Made by a program: the position numbers and the translations under genes
Shown here: positions 41,648-50,026 of the stretch, piece after piece
Numbering within the stretch: position 1 is the stretch's first letter
Layout of the letters: each line of letters begins with the position of its first letter
DNA from: Agrococcus sp. KRD186
GTDB lineage: Bacteria > Actinomycetota > Actinomycetes > Actinomycetales > Microbacteriaceae
Direction: 5' to 3'
DNA: 64,000 bases
NCBI RefSeq assembly: GCF_017168255.1
Contig: NZ_JABFAP010000001.1
Span: 2,342,645 to 2,406,644 of the forward strand
Notes under the pieces: generated by a model
Database searches by the model: none
What the model was told of the DNA's origin: nothing
The model's input: only the letters and a program-made list of their open reading frames with translations

Positions 41648-42187
41648 TCAGACCTGCTGGATGTCGACGCTCTCGATGACGACGTCCTCGAGCGGCTTGT
41701 CGCGGCCGTCGGTGGCGACGGCCTGGATCGTGTCGACGATGCGCTGCGAGGCCTCGTCCTCGACCATGCCGAAGATCGTGTGCTTGCCCTGCAGCCACGG
41801 GGTGGCGACCGTCGAGATGAAGAACTGCGAGCCGTTCGTGCCCTTGCCCATCCGGATGCCGGCGTTCGCCATGGCGAGCAGGTAGGGGGCGTTGAACGTG
41901 AGATCGGGGTGGATCTCGTCGTCGAACTGGTAGCCGGGGCCGCCGACGCCCTGGCCGAGCGGGTCGCCGGCCTGGATCATGAAGTCGGGGATGATGCGGT
42001 GGAAGATCGTGCCGTCGTAGAGCGGCGCGGTCGACGTCTCGCCGGTGGCCGGGTGCGTCCACTCGCGAGCGCCGGTGGCGAGCTCGACGAAGTTCTTGAC
42101 GGTGGTGGGGGCGTGGTCGCCGAGGAGGTTGACCTTGATCTCGCCGAGAGACGTGCGGATCGTTGCGACAGCAGTGTGGTGAGCCAT
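41648..42187 (-). CDS. ppiA: Peptidyl-prolyl cis-trans isomerase (cyclophilin)
   Basis: A 179-residue cyclophilin that speeds prolyl isomerisation in cytoplasmic proteins; there is no signal peptide. The core FHRIIPDFMIQAGDPLGQG (with the catalytic Arg), NGSQFFIST, and the Trp in ATPWLQGKHTIFG are present. GGGAGGA lies just before the ATG at 42187, which is chosen over an upstream in-frame start. The gene heads an operon with the rhomboid protease. Confidence 0.95.
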   Translation of the reverse strand: MAHHTAVATIRTSLGEIKVNLLGDHAPTTVKNFVELATGAREWTHPATGETSTAPLYDGTIFHRIIPDFMIQAGDPLGQGVGGPGYQFDDEIHPDLTFNAPYLLAMANAGIRMGKGTNGSQFFISTVATPWLQGKHTIFGMVEDEASQRIVDTIQAVATDGRDKPLEDVVIESVDIQQV

Positions 42188-42329
42188 GGCACGATCCTCC
42201 CACAGGAGCGGGCCCACGACGCGGCTGCGGCAGCCGGGTTCGATGACAGCGAAACCGGTACACACTGAGTGACGCCCTCAGGAAAACCTGCAAGGATGAC
42301 GCGCAGGCTTCGACCACGGAAGGACAGAT

Positions 42330-42929
42330 ATGTCGCTCGAACTCACGCGCAAGCGCGCGAAGGAGATCAAGAAGCTCCGCAAGAAGGCCGACAAGCTCTG
42401 GGCTGAGCAGCGCGTGGTGAGCAACCACGCGGCTGAGATCGCCCGCCAGGCGAAGGATCAGGCTCGCGCCTACGGCAACGAGTCGCTGCGGCCCGCCGCC
42501 GAGCGCGCACTGCACCGGGGCGCCGACGCAGGTCGCGACACGCTCTCGAGGGCCACCAAGGGCTGGAACAAGGCCGTCGTCCCCGCCATCGCCACGGGCC
42601 TCGGCTCGTTCGCCGCCATGGCGCAGGTCGCGAAGGACGACCGCGTCAAGGACGCGATCAAGAACGTGCAGCGCTACGCGACCGTGCCGGAGATCTCGCC
42701 GGCCACGTCGCGCCGCAGCGGCCCGAACGGCTTCCAGTGGGTGCTCATCGGCGTGGGCGCGGTCGCCGTGGCCAGCGCGGCCTACGCCGCATGGCAGACG
42801 CTGCGCGCCGACGACGACCTGTGGATCCCCGATGCCGAGGACTCGGCCGTCGACGCTCCCCCGCGCCCGGTCGACCAGCCCTCTGGCGGCCTTGCCGACG
42901 GCCCGGAGGCCGGCGCGCCGCAGGCGTGA
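42330..42929 (+). CDS. Lys/Ala-rich protein with one TM helix, unknown
   Basis: A 199-residue protein. The first 60 residues are helical and very basic (KRAKEIKKLRKKADKLW), likely a coiled coil. A glycine-rich helix at about 83-95 is followed by a helix that could cross the membrane (WVLIGVGAVAVASAAYAAW) near 137-155. The acidic C-terminus is disordered. No named domain is recognised. GGAAGGA precedes the ATG. A 15-bp-stem terminator ends the gene. Confidence 0.75.
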   Translation: MSLELTRKRAKEIKKLRKKADKLWAEQRVVSNHAAEIARQAKDQARAYGNESLRPAAERALHRGADAGRDTLSRATKGWNKAVVPAIATGLGSFAAMAQVAKDDRVKDAIKNVQRYATVPEISPATSRRSGPNGFQWVLIGVGAVAVASAAYAAWQTLRADDDLWIPDAEDSAVDAPPRPVDQPSGGLADGPEAGAPQA

Positions 42930-42949
42930 CCGCACGCCAGGTCTGACTG

Positions 42950-42993
42950 CACGACAACGGGGGCTCGCCGCGAGGCGGGCCCCCGTTGTCGTG
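42950..42993 (+). terminator. Strong rho-independent-type terminator
   Basis: CACGACAACGGGGGC (42950-42964) pairs perfectly with GCCCCCGTTGTCGTG (42979-42993), with an inner CGCC-GCGA-GGCG hairpin. Confidence 0.9.
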
Positions 42994-43010
42994 CCGGCGC
43001 GAGCTGCCGC

Positions 43011-43196
43011 TCAGCTGTTGATGACGCCGAGGACCACCAGGACGCCCCCGGCGACCAGCAGGCCCGCAGAGAGCAGGAAGGCGCGCATCCGCCGTTCGGG
43101 CTCACGCCCCTCGCGGATCGTGCGGAAGATGTCGACGCCGCTGACGACGAGGCAGGCGACCATGAGGCAGAGGCCGAGGATGATGAGTGGATGCAT
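43011..43196 (-). CDS. Small membrane protein, unknown
   Basis: A 61-residue protein with two hydrophobic helices (LIILGLCLMVACLVVSGV and LLSAGLLVAGGVLVVLGV) and a charged loop (RTIREGREPERRMR). No family is recognised. It lies downstream of the Nudix gene on the same strand, 17 bp away, so the two may be cotranscribed. The ATG at 43196 was used; longer in-frame starts would give an unlikely basic extension. Confidence 0.55.
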   Translation of the reverse strand: MHPLIILGLCLMVACLVVSGVDIFRTIREGREPERRMRAFLLSAGLLVAGGVLVVLGVINS

Positions 43197-43213
43197 GGCG
43201 ACGGATGCGCGGT

Positions 43214-43648
43214 TCAGCGCAGCGGGGATCCTTCGTCGTCGATGTGGCTGATCGCCCAGTCGACCGCGTGCACGTGCCGCAGGCCGGCCACGTCGGAGAG
43301 CCGGTGCCACGCGACGTCGTCGGTCGTGCCGTCGACCTCGACCGTGAGCTCGCCGCCGAGGATCTCGGCGCGATAGAGGATGCGCAGCGCCTGCATGTCG
43401 TCGCCGCGAGCGGTGGAGGGCAGCACCGCGGAGTCGACGCCGAGCAGGCCCGTGAGCCGCGCGTCGTAGCCGGTCTCCTCCTTGACCTCGCGCACGGCGC
43501 CGTCGGCGGGATGCTCGCCCGGCTCGACGCCACCGCCCGGCAGCGTCCAGCCGCTCATGCCGCTGTCACTCCAGTGCGGCAGCAGGATCTCGCGGTCGGC
43601 GCCCTCGCCCCTCGTGATGAGGGCGTAGGCGGCGACTCGCATGCGCAT
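43214..43648 (-). CDS. NUDIX hydrolase
   Basis: A 144-residue hydrolase of nucleoside diphosphate derivatives. The Nudix box is GGGVEPGEHPADGAVREVKEETGYD, written here in two parts as GGGVEPGEHPADGA and VREVKEETGY, with the metal-binding REVKEE at about residues 55-60. The substrate is not predictable. The ATG is preceded by TAGGAT and six bases, indicating a leaderless message. The ThrE-like gene lies upstream on the same strand with a 29-bp gap. Confidence 0.9.
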   Translation of the reverse strand: MRMRVAAYALITRGEGADREILLPHWSDSGMSGWTLPGGGVEPGEHPADGAVREVKEETGYDARLTGLLGVDSAVLPSTARGDDMQALRILYRAEILGGELTVEVDGTTDDVAWHRLSDVAGLRHVHAVDWAISHIDDEGSPLR

Positions 43649-43654
43649 CAGGCC

Positions 43655-43660
43655 ATCCTA
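43655..43660 (-). promoter_or_regulatory. Putative -10 box of leaderless Nudix gene
   Basis: Minus-strand TAGGAT lies six bases before the ATG, without a ribosome site. Confidence 0.45.
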
Positions 43661-43677
43661 TGGCGCGAGCGGGCCGG

Positions 43678-45066
43678 TCAGCGGATGCGGCCCCGGCGGC
43701 GCACGACGCTCTGCACGCTGTCGCGCACGGGGGCGCCGAGCACGAGCCCCAGCGAGGCGCCGGAGGCGAGCGCGATGCCGATCGCGCCGGCGCCGATCAG
43801 CGTGACGACGCCGAGCACGAGGCTCTCGGCGGTGCCGTCGGACTCCACGATCTCGAGCAGGCCGCGGAAGACCGCCGAGCCCGGCACCATCGGCACGATC
43901 GCCGCGGTCGTGACGGCGATCGACGGCACGTGCAGTCGGTGGGCGACGAGGATGCCGACGAAGCTCGCCGCCAGCGCGCCGAGGCCGCTCGAGATCGCCG
44001 TGCCGAGACCGCCGGTCACCGCCGCGGTGAAGCCGAGCCAGGCGATGCCGCCGAGCACGGCGCTGACGACGATGGTGCGCAGGCCGGCCCCGTTCCACAC
44101 CGCGACGGCGACCGCGATCACGACGACGCCCGCGAACTGCAAGGGCAGCGGGCCCAGCACGGGCGGCTCGCTCGAGACCACGAAGCCCATCTCCAGCCCG
44201 CGCGCCGCCGAGAGGCCCGCGATGATGCCGATCACCACGCCCAGGGTCAGCAGCGCGAGGTCGAGGATGCGGCCGCCGGCCGTGAGCGCGAAGCCGTCGA
44301 TGGCATCCTGCGCGGCGCCCACGACCGACATGCCCGCGAGCATCAGCACGATGCCGGCGGCGACGATGATCGAGGGCCGTGCGCCGTCGAGCATCGGCAC
44401 GCCGAAGTGTGCGAGCCAGCTGGTGAGCGCGGCGATCGCCGTCACCACGAAGGCGCCGACGATCTGTGAGAAGAAGAAGGGCACGCGCAGCCGCGACATC
44501 AGCCGCTGCACCATCGCGGCGCTGCAGGCAGCGACGAAGGCGATCGCGCCGATCACCCACGAGGCGCCGAAGAGCATCGCGACGCCGACGCTCAGGAAGC
44601 CCTGCGCCAGCACGATGATCACCGGCCGGTACAGGAACGGCATGCGGCGGATGACATGGAACTGGGTGCGCGCCTGCTCGAGCTCGAGGCCGCCCTCGAT
44701 CTCGACCACGAGCGCCTGCAGCCGCTGCAGCTTCGTGTGGTCGGGCACGGGCGCGCGCACCACCCGCAGCATGGTGATCGGCCAGTCGGAGTCGGTGCGG
44801 TGGTACGAGACGCCGATCGAGTTGTAGGTGACGTCGACGTGCACCGGGCGGATGCCGAGCGCACCGGTGACGCGGATGGTGGCGAGCGCGACGTCGTTGG
44901 CGGAAGCGCCGACGGCGGTGAGGGCCTCCGCGATGCGCATCGCCAGGTCGATGACCCTGCGGGCGTACACCTCGTCGATGGTGAGGAGCGCCTCGGTCAT
45001 GGGCGAGGACACGTCATTGCGGATCGCGCCCACGATCCGCTGCCGCCAGTCCTTCCGCCCGTCCAT
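43678..45066 (-). CDS. ThrE-type threonine/serine exporter family protein
   Basis: A 462-residue membrane protein. The cytoplasmic N-terminal half (DUF1212-like) has RVIDLAMRIAEALTAVGAS and HVDVTYNSIGVSYHR; ten helices follow, including the PFFFSQIVGAFVVTAIAALT region and, in the C-terminal DUF3815-like part, VHRLHVPS-type AHRLHVPSIAVTTAAIVPMVPG. Relatives export threonine and serine. The ATG at 45066 was chosen because GAGG lies nine bases before it; an ATG nine bases upstream is an alternative. It is divergent from radC. Confidence 0.88.
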   Translation of the reverse strand: MDGRKDWRQRIVGAIRNDVSSPMTEALLTIDEVYARRVIDLAMRIAEALTAVGASANDVALATIRVTGALGIRPVHVDVTYNSIGVSYHRTDSDWPITMLRVVRAPVPDHTKLQRLQALVVEIEGGLELEQARTQFHVIRRMPFLYRPVIIVLAQGFLSVGVAMLFGASWVIGAIAFVAACSAAMVQRLMSRLRVPFFFSQIVGAFVVTAIAALTSWLAHFGVPMLDGARPSIIVAAGIVLMLAGMSVVGAAQDAIDGFALTAGGRILDLALLTLGVVIGIIAGLSAARGLEMGFVVSSEPPVLGPLPLQFAGVVVIAVAVAVWNGAGLRTIVVSAVLGGIAWLGFTAAVTGGLGTAISSGLGALAASFVGILVAHRLHVPSIAVTTAAIVPMVPGSAVFRGLLEIVESDGTAESLVLGVVTLIGAGAIGIALASGASLGLVLGAPVRDSVQSVVRRRGRIR

Positions 45067-45180
45067 CGCGTCCATCCTCGCATCTCGACGCGTGACGGAG
45101 TGGCAGATCGCTTGGCAACGGTGCCCCCGGTCCTGTGGATTGTCTCGGCCCCGATGGTGGGCATCTGCCACAGTGCTCCG

Positions 45181-45858
45181 GTGACCTCAACCTCGGCGAT
45201 CGCGAACCTGCCTGAACACCAGCGTCCTCGTGAACGAATGCTGACGCGCGGCTGCGGAGCGCTCACCGATGCAGAGCTTGTCGCCCTACTCATCGGATCC
45301 GGCCGGCAGGGCCTCGGCGCGCTTGATCTCGCCGTCGCGCTCCTCGCCGACAACGGGGGCCTCGCCGGTCTGCGCACCGCAGACATCGTGTCTCTGGCGA
45401 GGTTTCCCGGCATCGGCATCGCCAAGGCTGCGCGCCTCGTCGCGGCGCTGGCGATCGCGAGCCGTATCGAGGAGACCCTCGACGCCCGGCCGATCTTGTC
45501 GAGCTCTGCTGACATCGCCCGCCTCGCTGCACCGCGCTTCTCCGGCGCACGCCGCGAGCGCGTGCTGCTCATCGTCTGCGGCGCGGGCAACCGCGTGCTC
45601 GCAGTCGTTCCCGTCGCAGAGGGCGCCCAGCACGCAGCCGTCTTCCCGGTTCGCGAAGCGCTGGCCGAGGTGCTGCGTCGTGACGGCTCCGCGTTCGCCC
45701 TCGCCCACAATCACCCCGGTGGTGACCCCACGCCGAGCGAAGCCGACCGCCACACGACCGAGGGGCTGCGGCGGGCTGCGGCCGCAGTCGGACTACGGAT
45801 GCTCGACCACGTCGTGATCGCGGGCTCCGAGTGGCGGTCGGCCGGGTCCTTCCGCTGA
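45181..45858 (+). CDS. radC: RadC/JAB domain protein
   Basis: A 225-residue protein with the RadC layout: ERMLTRGCGALTDAELVALL, a helix-hairpin-helix region (LARFPGIGIAKAARL) and a C-terminal JAB metalloprotease-like domain with HNHPGGDPTPSEAD supplying zinc ligands. RadC is no longer thought to be a classical repair enzyme; in many genomes it accompanies mobile or defence loci. The GTG at 45181 gives the standard length, but an ATG at 45154 is possible, and neither has a clear ribosome site. It converges on hsdS with a 14-bp gap. Confidence 0.85.
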   Translation: MTSTSAIANLPEHQRPRERMLTRGCGALTDAELVALLIGSGRQGLGALDLAVALLADNGGLAGLRTADIVSLARFPGIGIAKAARLVAALAIASRIEETLDARPILSSSADIARLAAPRFSGARRERVLLIVCGAGNRVLAVVPVAEGAQHAAVFPVREALAEVLRRDGSAFALAHNHPGGDPTPSEADRHTTEGLRRAAAAVGLRMLDHVVIAGSEWRSAGSFR

Positions 45859-45872
45859 GCGCGCCCTCGGCT

Positions 45873-47003
45873 TCAGCGCACCAGCAGCTTCCCAAACTCC
45901 TCGTTGCGGGCCGCTGGCAGCAGCGCGTGGGTCAATTCGTCGCGTCTTGCGATCTGCGCGCCCGCACGGCGCAGTTGCAACAACGTAGGACCCAGCTCAC
46001 GCTGCCGCTCGAGCGTCGGCAGCGGGATGCTCAGGCTCTCGAATACATCGGGGTTGAGACGTCGCCTCCGAAGATTGGTGCCCTTCGACAGCCCGCCGAC
46101 CCGGAACGCGAAGCCATCCCACGTCACCATGGCCTCTAAGAAGTCGCGATCGATCTGGTCTTCATCGACGTCGTACGACACGAACTCCGGAGAGGTGTGT
46201 CGGCCATCGAGCTCCGGCGGAACGATGCCGAAGGCACCTTCCCAAGCACCGAGCTTCAGATAGATAAGGTCTCCGGCGAGTACTCGCAACAGTCGCGGGT
46301 ACTTCGTCTCAGAGCCGTGCAGGACACCAGCGTCGAACGCGCCGCGGCCACGATTGCGCATGCCGAGCATCTTGTAGCTTTGTGTCTCGCTCACCTCGAT
46401 CGGCTGCCTCCTCCGCTCGAGAAGGGTATCCACGCGTTGCTCCCGCGCCCCCGCCAGCGAATCAAGCAGGAGCCGCGAACGAATGGTCGACAGGTGCTGG
46501 CTGGAAGCTGTGCGCCGGGCTCGCGCAATTCGGTCGAGGCGGGTGGCGATCGCGCGCTGCGATTCCAGGTCCGGCAATGGAATGATCGCAGACTCAAATC
46601 TCTCGGGCGCAACTCTCTGTCGACGCTGACCCAAGCCACTCGTCGCCTTCGCGAGCTGACCGACGAACCCTTCCCAACCGATGACGTGGGACAGATACGC
46701 CGGATCGACCCGAGTCGCGTCGATCGCGTACGTCGGAAATTCGCTCGAGACCCATCCGGCGCGGTCGACGACGGCAACCGAACCTTCCCATGCAAAGAGC
46801 TTGCTGAAGATGAGGTCCCCGTGCCGCAATCGCGTCAGTCGCTCATAGTTCGTGTCGCTGCCCGAGACGTTTCCACGAGTGAACAACCCGCGTCCCTTAT
46901 TGAGCACACCCACCATGACGTACGTCTCATCGGCTTCAACGCGAACCGCATCCTGGCGCCGTTGAAGCACGTCACCGATCGGCACCGCTTCGGCTGCGAT
47001 CAC
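45873..47003 (-). CDS. hsdS: Type I restriction-modification specificity subunit HsdS
   Basis: A 376-residue DNA-recognition subunit. Two target-recognition domains (about 5-150 and 195-345) are joined by helices (ESQRAIATRLDRIARARR and LERQRELGPTLLQLRR). The two domains are alike: MVGVLNKGRGLF and GDLIFSKLFAWEGSVAVV in the first match MLGMRNRGRGAF and GDLIYLKLGAWEGAFGIV in the second. This implies two similar half-sites. It is the last gene of the hsd operon; the GTG overlaps the hsdM stop (GTGA). It is shorter than the classical 400-450 residues. Confidence 0.9.
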   Translation of the reverse strand: MIAAEAVPIGDVLQRRQDAVRVEADETYVMVGVLNKGRGLFTRGNVSGSDTNYERLTRLRHGDLIFSKLFAWEGSVAVVDRAGWVSSEFPTYAIDATRVDPAYLSHVIGWEGFVGQLAKATSGLGQRRQRVAPERFESAIIPLPDLESQRAIATRLDRIARARRTASSQHLSTIRSRLLLDSLAGAREQRVDTLLERRRQPIEVSETQSYKMLGMRNRGRGAFDAGVLHGSETKYPRLLRVLAGDLIYLKLGAWEGAFGIVPPELDGRHTSPEFVSYDVDEDQIDRDFLEAMVTWDGFAFRVGGLSKGTNLRRRRLNPDVFESLSIPLPTLERQRELGPTLLQLRRAGAQIARRDELTHALLPAARNEEFGKLLVR

Positions 47004-48499
47004 GATGTGGGCTCGCCGCGGAGATCGCGCAGCAGAGCGAGCAGCTGCTCCTCCACCTCGACCAGCTCGTCGAGGATTTCAGCCACGGGACGGTTCTCGA
47101 GCGACTCGCCCTGGTGCGGGTTGCGCAGGTCGAGGTCGTAGCCGCGCTCGACGATCTCGCTCACCGAGACCTTCCAGGCGTGCTCGTTCTCGACCCGCCT
47201 CTCACGCCGCTCCGGCCCGGCACCCGGCTCTCCCCACCATGCTGCGAGGTCGCTGAACTCCTCGAAGCGCAGCGGTTTCGTCTTGGTGTACTTCTTCCGG
47301 CCCTCTGGTCGCGGCAGCTCGTAGTACCAGATGTCTTCCGTCGGGCGGCCGGCTTCGAAGAAGAGCAGGTTCGAGGGGATGGCGGTGTAGGGCTCGAAGA
47401 CTCCGTCGGGTAGCCGCACGACCGTGTGCAGGTCGAAGTGCTCGAGCAGCTGCCGTTTGATCCTTGCGCCTACGCCTTTGTCGAACAGCGTGCTGTTCGG
47501 AACGACAACGGCTGCGCGCCCGCGCCGACGCTCGATGCGAGCCATGACCGCCTGCAGGAAGAGCCATGAGGTCTCCGAGGTGCGCATGCCCGCCGGGAAG
47601 CTCTTCGCGACACTTGCCTCTTCCTCGCCGCCGAACGGAGGGTTCGTCAGCACGACATCGACCGCATCCGCCCGCTGCTCGGAGAGCGGCGGCAGCAGTG
47701 CGTTGCCGCGCACGACGAGCGGGTCGAGCGCCCCGTGCAGCAGCAGGTTCATCTGGCACAGCAGATACGGCTGCGGCTTCTTCTCGAAGCCGCGAATCGT
47801 CTCGCGCGTCCTTTCCCGATCATCGACGGACCGCACCTGCTGCGACACGTGTTCGTGCGCCTCCACGAGGAACCCACCCGTGCCCGTCGCAGGGTCCATG
47901 ACGACCTCGCGCACGCCGGGATCGACCATGTCGACCATGAATCGGACGACCGGGCGGGGTGTGTAGAACTCGCCGGCGTCACCCGCCGCATCCCGCATCT
48001 CCTTGAGCATCGACTCGTAGACGTGCGCCATCGTGTGGAGGTCATCGGAGGAGTTGAAGTTGACGTTGTCGATCTGATCGATGAGTTCGGCGAGCAGATA
48101 GCCGGAGAGCATGCGATTGTGCACATCGGCGAAGATCTGCGCCACGACGTCGCGCGTGCGGTGACCACGGCTCGATCCCTTCAGCCCTGCGAGGTGCGGG
48201 ATGAGCTCCTGGTTGACGAAGACGCTCAAGTGATCGCCGGTGCGCTGCGGGATCGCATCGGCACCAGCCCAGTCGCGCCAGCGATACGGCGCCGACAGCA
48301 CCGGCCGGTAGTCGTCCTCGAGCGCTTCCCGGGTCCGCTCGTGGTCGTCGAGCGACTTGAGGAACAGCAGCCAGGAGAGCTGGGGGATGCGATCGGCATC
48401 GCCGTTCAGACCCGCATCCTTGCGCATGATGTTCCTGGCGCGCTTGATCACAGTGGTGAGCTCGGCGCGGCTACTCGCCGCTCGTGTGACCGCGGTCAT
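47000..48499 (-). CDS. hsdM: Type I restriction-modification methyltransferase HsdM
   Basis: A 499-residue N6-adenine methyltransferase subunit. Motif I for SAM binding is DPATGTGGF (202-210) and motif IV is NPPF (286-289), preceded by DVVLT. The N-terminal HsdM domain is present (LSWLLFLKSLDD near 41-52) and the EFYTPRPVVRFMVDM segment precedes motif I. Together with HsdS it forms the methylase that protects host DNA. GAGGAG precedes the ATG at 48499, which overlaps the abiEii stop, linking modification with the toxin gene. Confidence 0.95.
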   Translation of the reverse strand: MTAVTRAASSRAELTTVIKRARNIMRKDAGLNGDADRIPQLSWLLFLKSLDDHERTREALEDDYRPVLSAPYRWRDWAGADAIPQRTGDHLSVFVNQELIPHLAGLKGSSRGHRTRDVVAQIFADVHNRMLSGYLLAELIDQIDNVNFNSSDDLHTMAHVYESMLKEMRDAAGDAGEFYTPRPVVRFMVDMVDPGVREVVMDPATGTGGFLVEAHEHVSQQVRSVDDRERTRETIRGFEKKPQPYLLCQMNLLLHGALDPLVVRGNALLPPLSEQRADAVDVVLTNPPFGGEEEASVAKSFPAGMRTSETSWLFLQAVMARIERRRGRAAVVVPNSTLFDKGVGARIKRQLLEHFDLHTVVRLPDGVFEPYTAIPSNLLFFEAGRPTEDIWYYELPRPEGRKKYTKTKPLRFEEFSDLAAWWGEPGAGPERRERRVENEHAWKVSVSEIVERGYDLDLRNPHQGESLENRPVAEILDELVEVEEQLLALLRDLRGEPTS

Positions 48500-49371
48500 G
48501 GTTGCTCCTCTGAGTCGTCGTGGGCGCGGTTCGCGGTCGCGGTCGCGTATAGCGCTCGCACCTGCCGCATCGCTGATGTGACCGTAAGCGCTGACACCGT
48601 GTGCTGGACGGCCATGGCTGCGAACTCGTCGTCCCACGCGGCCGGCGGGTCAGGCAGGGTCCGCGGTGGTGCGGACCCTTCCCGGAGCTTGAAGACGTGC
48701 GCGATGCGAGTGCGGAGTCGTTGTATGTCGATGAGGCCGGCATCGAGCACCAGCATCACATCGAGCAGATCCTTCACGCGCGTTGACGGGCGGGGGTGAG
48801 CGTCGACCTCGCTGAGCGCATGGAGTTTCTCGGCGACGTGCTGGGCCAGGTCCACGGCCGTGACGGTCACGGGGCTCCAGCCTTCTGCAGCGACGACAGT
48901 GGGTAGCATCAACCGCTCGGTGCCACCGGCGACCTCTGCCGGCCGCGCCACGACGTCGACCCGCACCCGCGCGAACTCGCGCCCGGCGAGCAGCGCCGTC
49001 ACGGAGAGCCGTGTACCGGCGCCGTCGAGTCGATCTGCCGCTCCGCTGTGGGGGCGGCCCGCGCTCACTCGGAAGATGAAGCCGTCGCCGTCGGCGTCGT
49101 GCTCGAGCGCGGATGCCAACGCATCCGCCAGATCATCGGCCACGACCACCAGGGCGAGATCGAGGTCCCTTGTCGCACGTGCCCGCGTGCCCAGCCGCGC
49201 CTCGAGCAGGTAGCCGCCTTTCAGCACCCACGCCTCGTCGAGCCGACGAAGGAGTCGCTGGAACGTCAGGTGGCGTCGTAGCCGGTTGACGTCCTGGCCC
49301 CGCTCGGCCGCCAGCAGCTGGAGCCGCGCGTCGAGGCTCGCGCGCAGGGCTGCGGGATCGCGAGCCATCAC
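48496..49371 (-). CDS. abiEii: AbiEii-type nucleotidyltransferase toxin
   Basis: A 291-residue toxin-like nucleotidyltransferase of the AbiEii family, the toxin part of a type IV toxin-antitoxin and phage abortive-infection system. The core motif is WVLKGGYLLEARLG (49-62) followed by TRDLDLAL (67-74), the GS-x-D-x-D-like catalytic acids. A later conserved segment is LAQHVAEKLHALSE. Homologues attach nucleotides to tRNA acceptor stems or bind GTP. It overlaps abiEi upstream and hsdM downstream, an uncommon position inside a restriction operon. Confidence 0.88.
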   Translation of the reverse strand: MMARDPAALRASLDARLQLLAAERGQDVNRLRRHLTFQRLLRRLDEAWVLKGGYLLEARLGTRARATRDLDLALVVVADDLADALASALEHDADGDGFIFRVSAGRPHSGAADRLDGAGTRLSVTALLAGREFARVRVDVVARPAEVAGGTERLMLPTVVAAEGWSPVTVTAVDLAQHVAEKLHALSEVDAHPRPSTRVKDLLDVMLVLDAGLIDIQRLRTRIAHVFKLREGSAPPRTLPDPPAAWDDEFAAMAVQHTVSALTVTSAMRQVRALYATATANRAHDDSEEQP

Positions 49372-49955
49372 AGATCCAGCCGGCTCACGGCGCGCTCGAT
49401 GCGGAGTGCAGCGCGGTCGCCGAACGCATCGGCGCGCGAACGGAGAGCACGTGCCGACACGAGCCCTCGCTGGATAGCCTCGCCGACCGCATCGTCGACA
49501 GCCTCCTGTCCTTCCGTTGCAGCGACATCCAGCAGCGTCCGCGTCGGCGTCGTCACTCGGAAGCCCGATCTGTCCTCGACGTCGGCGTCGGGCAGAGCGC
49601 CCACCGTCGTCCGCACGGCTGGCGTGCGAGCGCGGAAACCCTGAGGTACGGTCATCGTGATCGATCCAGGATCGAGCACTCCGAGATCATGGATGGCGAG
49701 CGCACTCGCGTGCGAGATGACACCCCGACCGCGACTCCACAGTGTCCACAGCACGAACGCGTCCTCGACCTCGGCGGGCCAGTCGCGGAGCCGGAAGATG
49801 CCCCGCTCCACTCGCTGCCAAGCGCCGGTGTCGACGTGGTACTGCTGCGCCTGGTAGCTGAATCCCTCGGTGCGCGCCTGCGCGGCGGTGAAGTACCCCG
49901 CCTGACGGTACGCGAGCGCTTGGAGCCGCTGCAGAGCGTCTTTGCGGAGGGTCAC
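49368..49955 (-). CDS. abiEi: AbiEi-type antitoxin and transcriptional repressor
   Basis: A 195-residue antitoxin. An N-terminal winged helix (QRLQALAYRQAGYFTAAQA, then AWQRVERGIFRLRDWP) belongs to the AbiEi family; the C-terminal domain (ASALAIHDLGVLDPG, then TVPQGFRARTPAVRT) blocks the toxin. AbiEi proteins bind inverted repeats upstream of their own gene. Here a 12-bp inverted repeat lies just before the GTG start, over the end of hsdR. The stop overlaps the abiEii start, as in other type IV pairs. Confidence 0.88.
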   Translation of the reverse strand: MTLRKDALQRLQALAYRQAGYFTAAQARTEGFSYQAQQYHVDTGAWQRVERGIFRLRDWPAEVEDAFVLWTLWSRGRGVISHASALAIHDLGVLDPGSITMTVPQGFRARTPAVRTTVGALPDADVEDRSGFRVTTPTRTLLDVAATEGQEAVDDAVGEAIQRGLVSARALRSRADAFGDRAALRIERAVSRLDL

Positions 49956-49979
49956 ACAGCGATGGTAGCAACTCTTGTC

Positions 49980-50026
49980 ATCAAAGTTTCCTTGATGTTC
50001 GTGCGTCCGATCATCACGAACATCAA
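49980..50026 (-). promoter_or_regulatory. Inverted repeats, probable AbiEi operator
   Basis: TTGATGTTCGTG (49992-50003) and CACGAACATCAA (50015-50026) form a perfect 12-bp inverted repeat with an 11-bp spacer. ATCAAAG/CCTTGAT half-sites at 49980-49996 overlap its left arm. The right arm covers the hsdR stop codon (50023-50025), so AbiEi binding could also affect read-through from hsdR. Confidence 0.65.
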
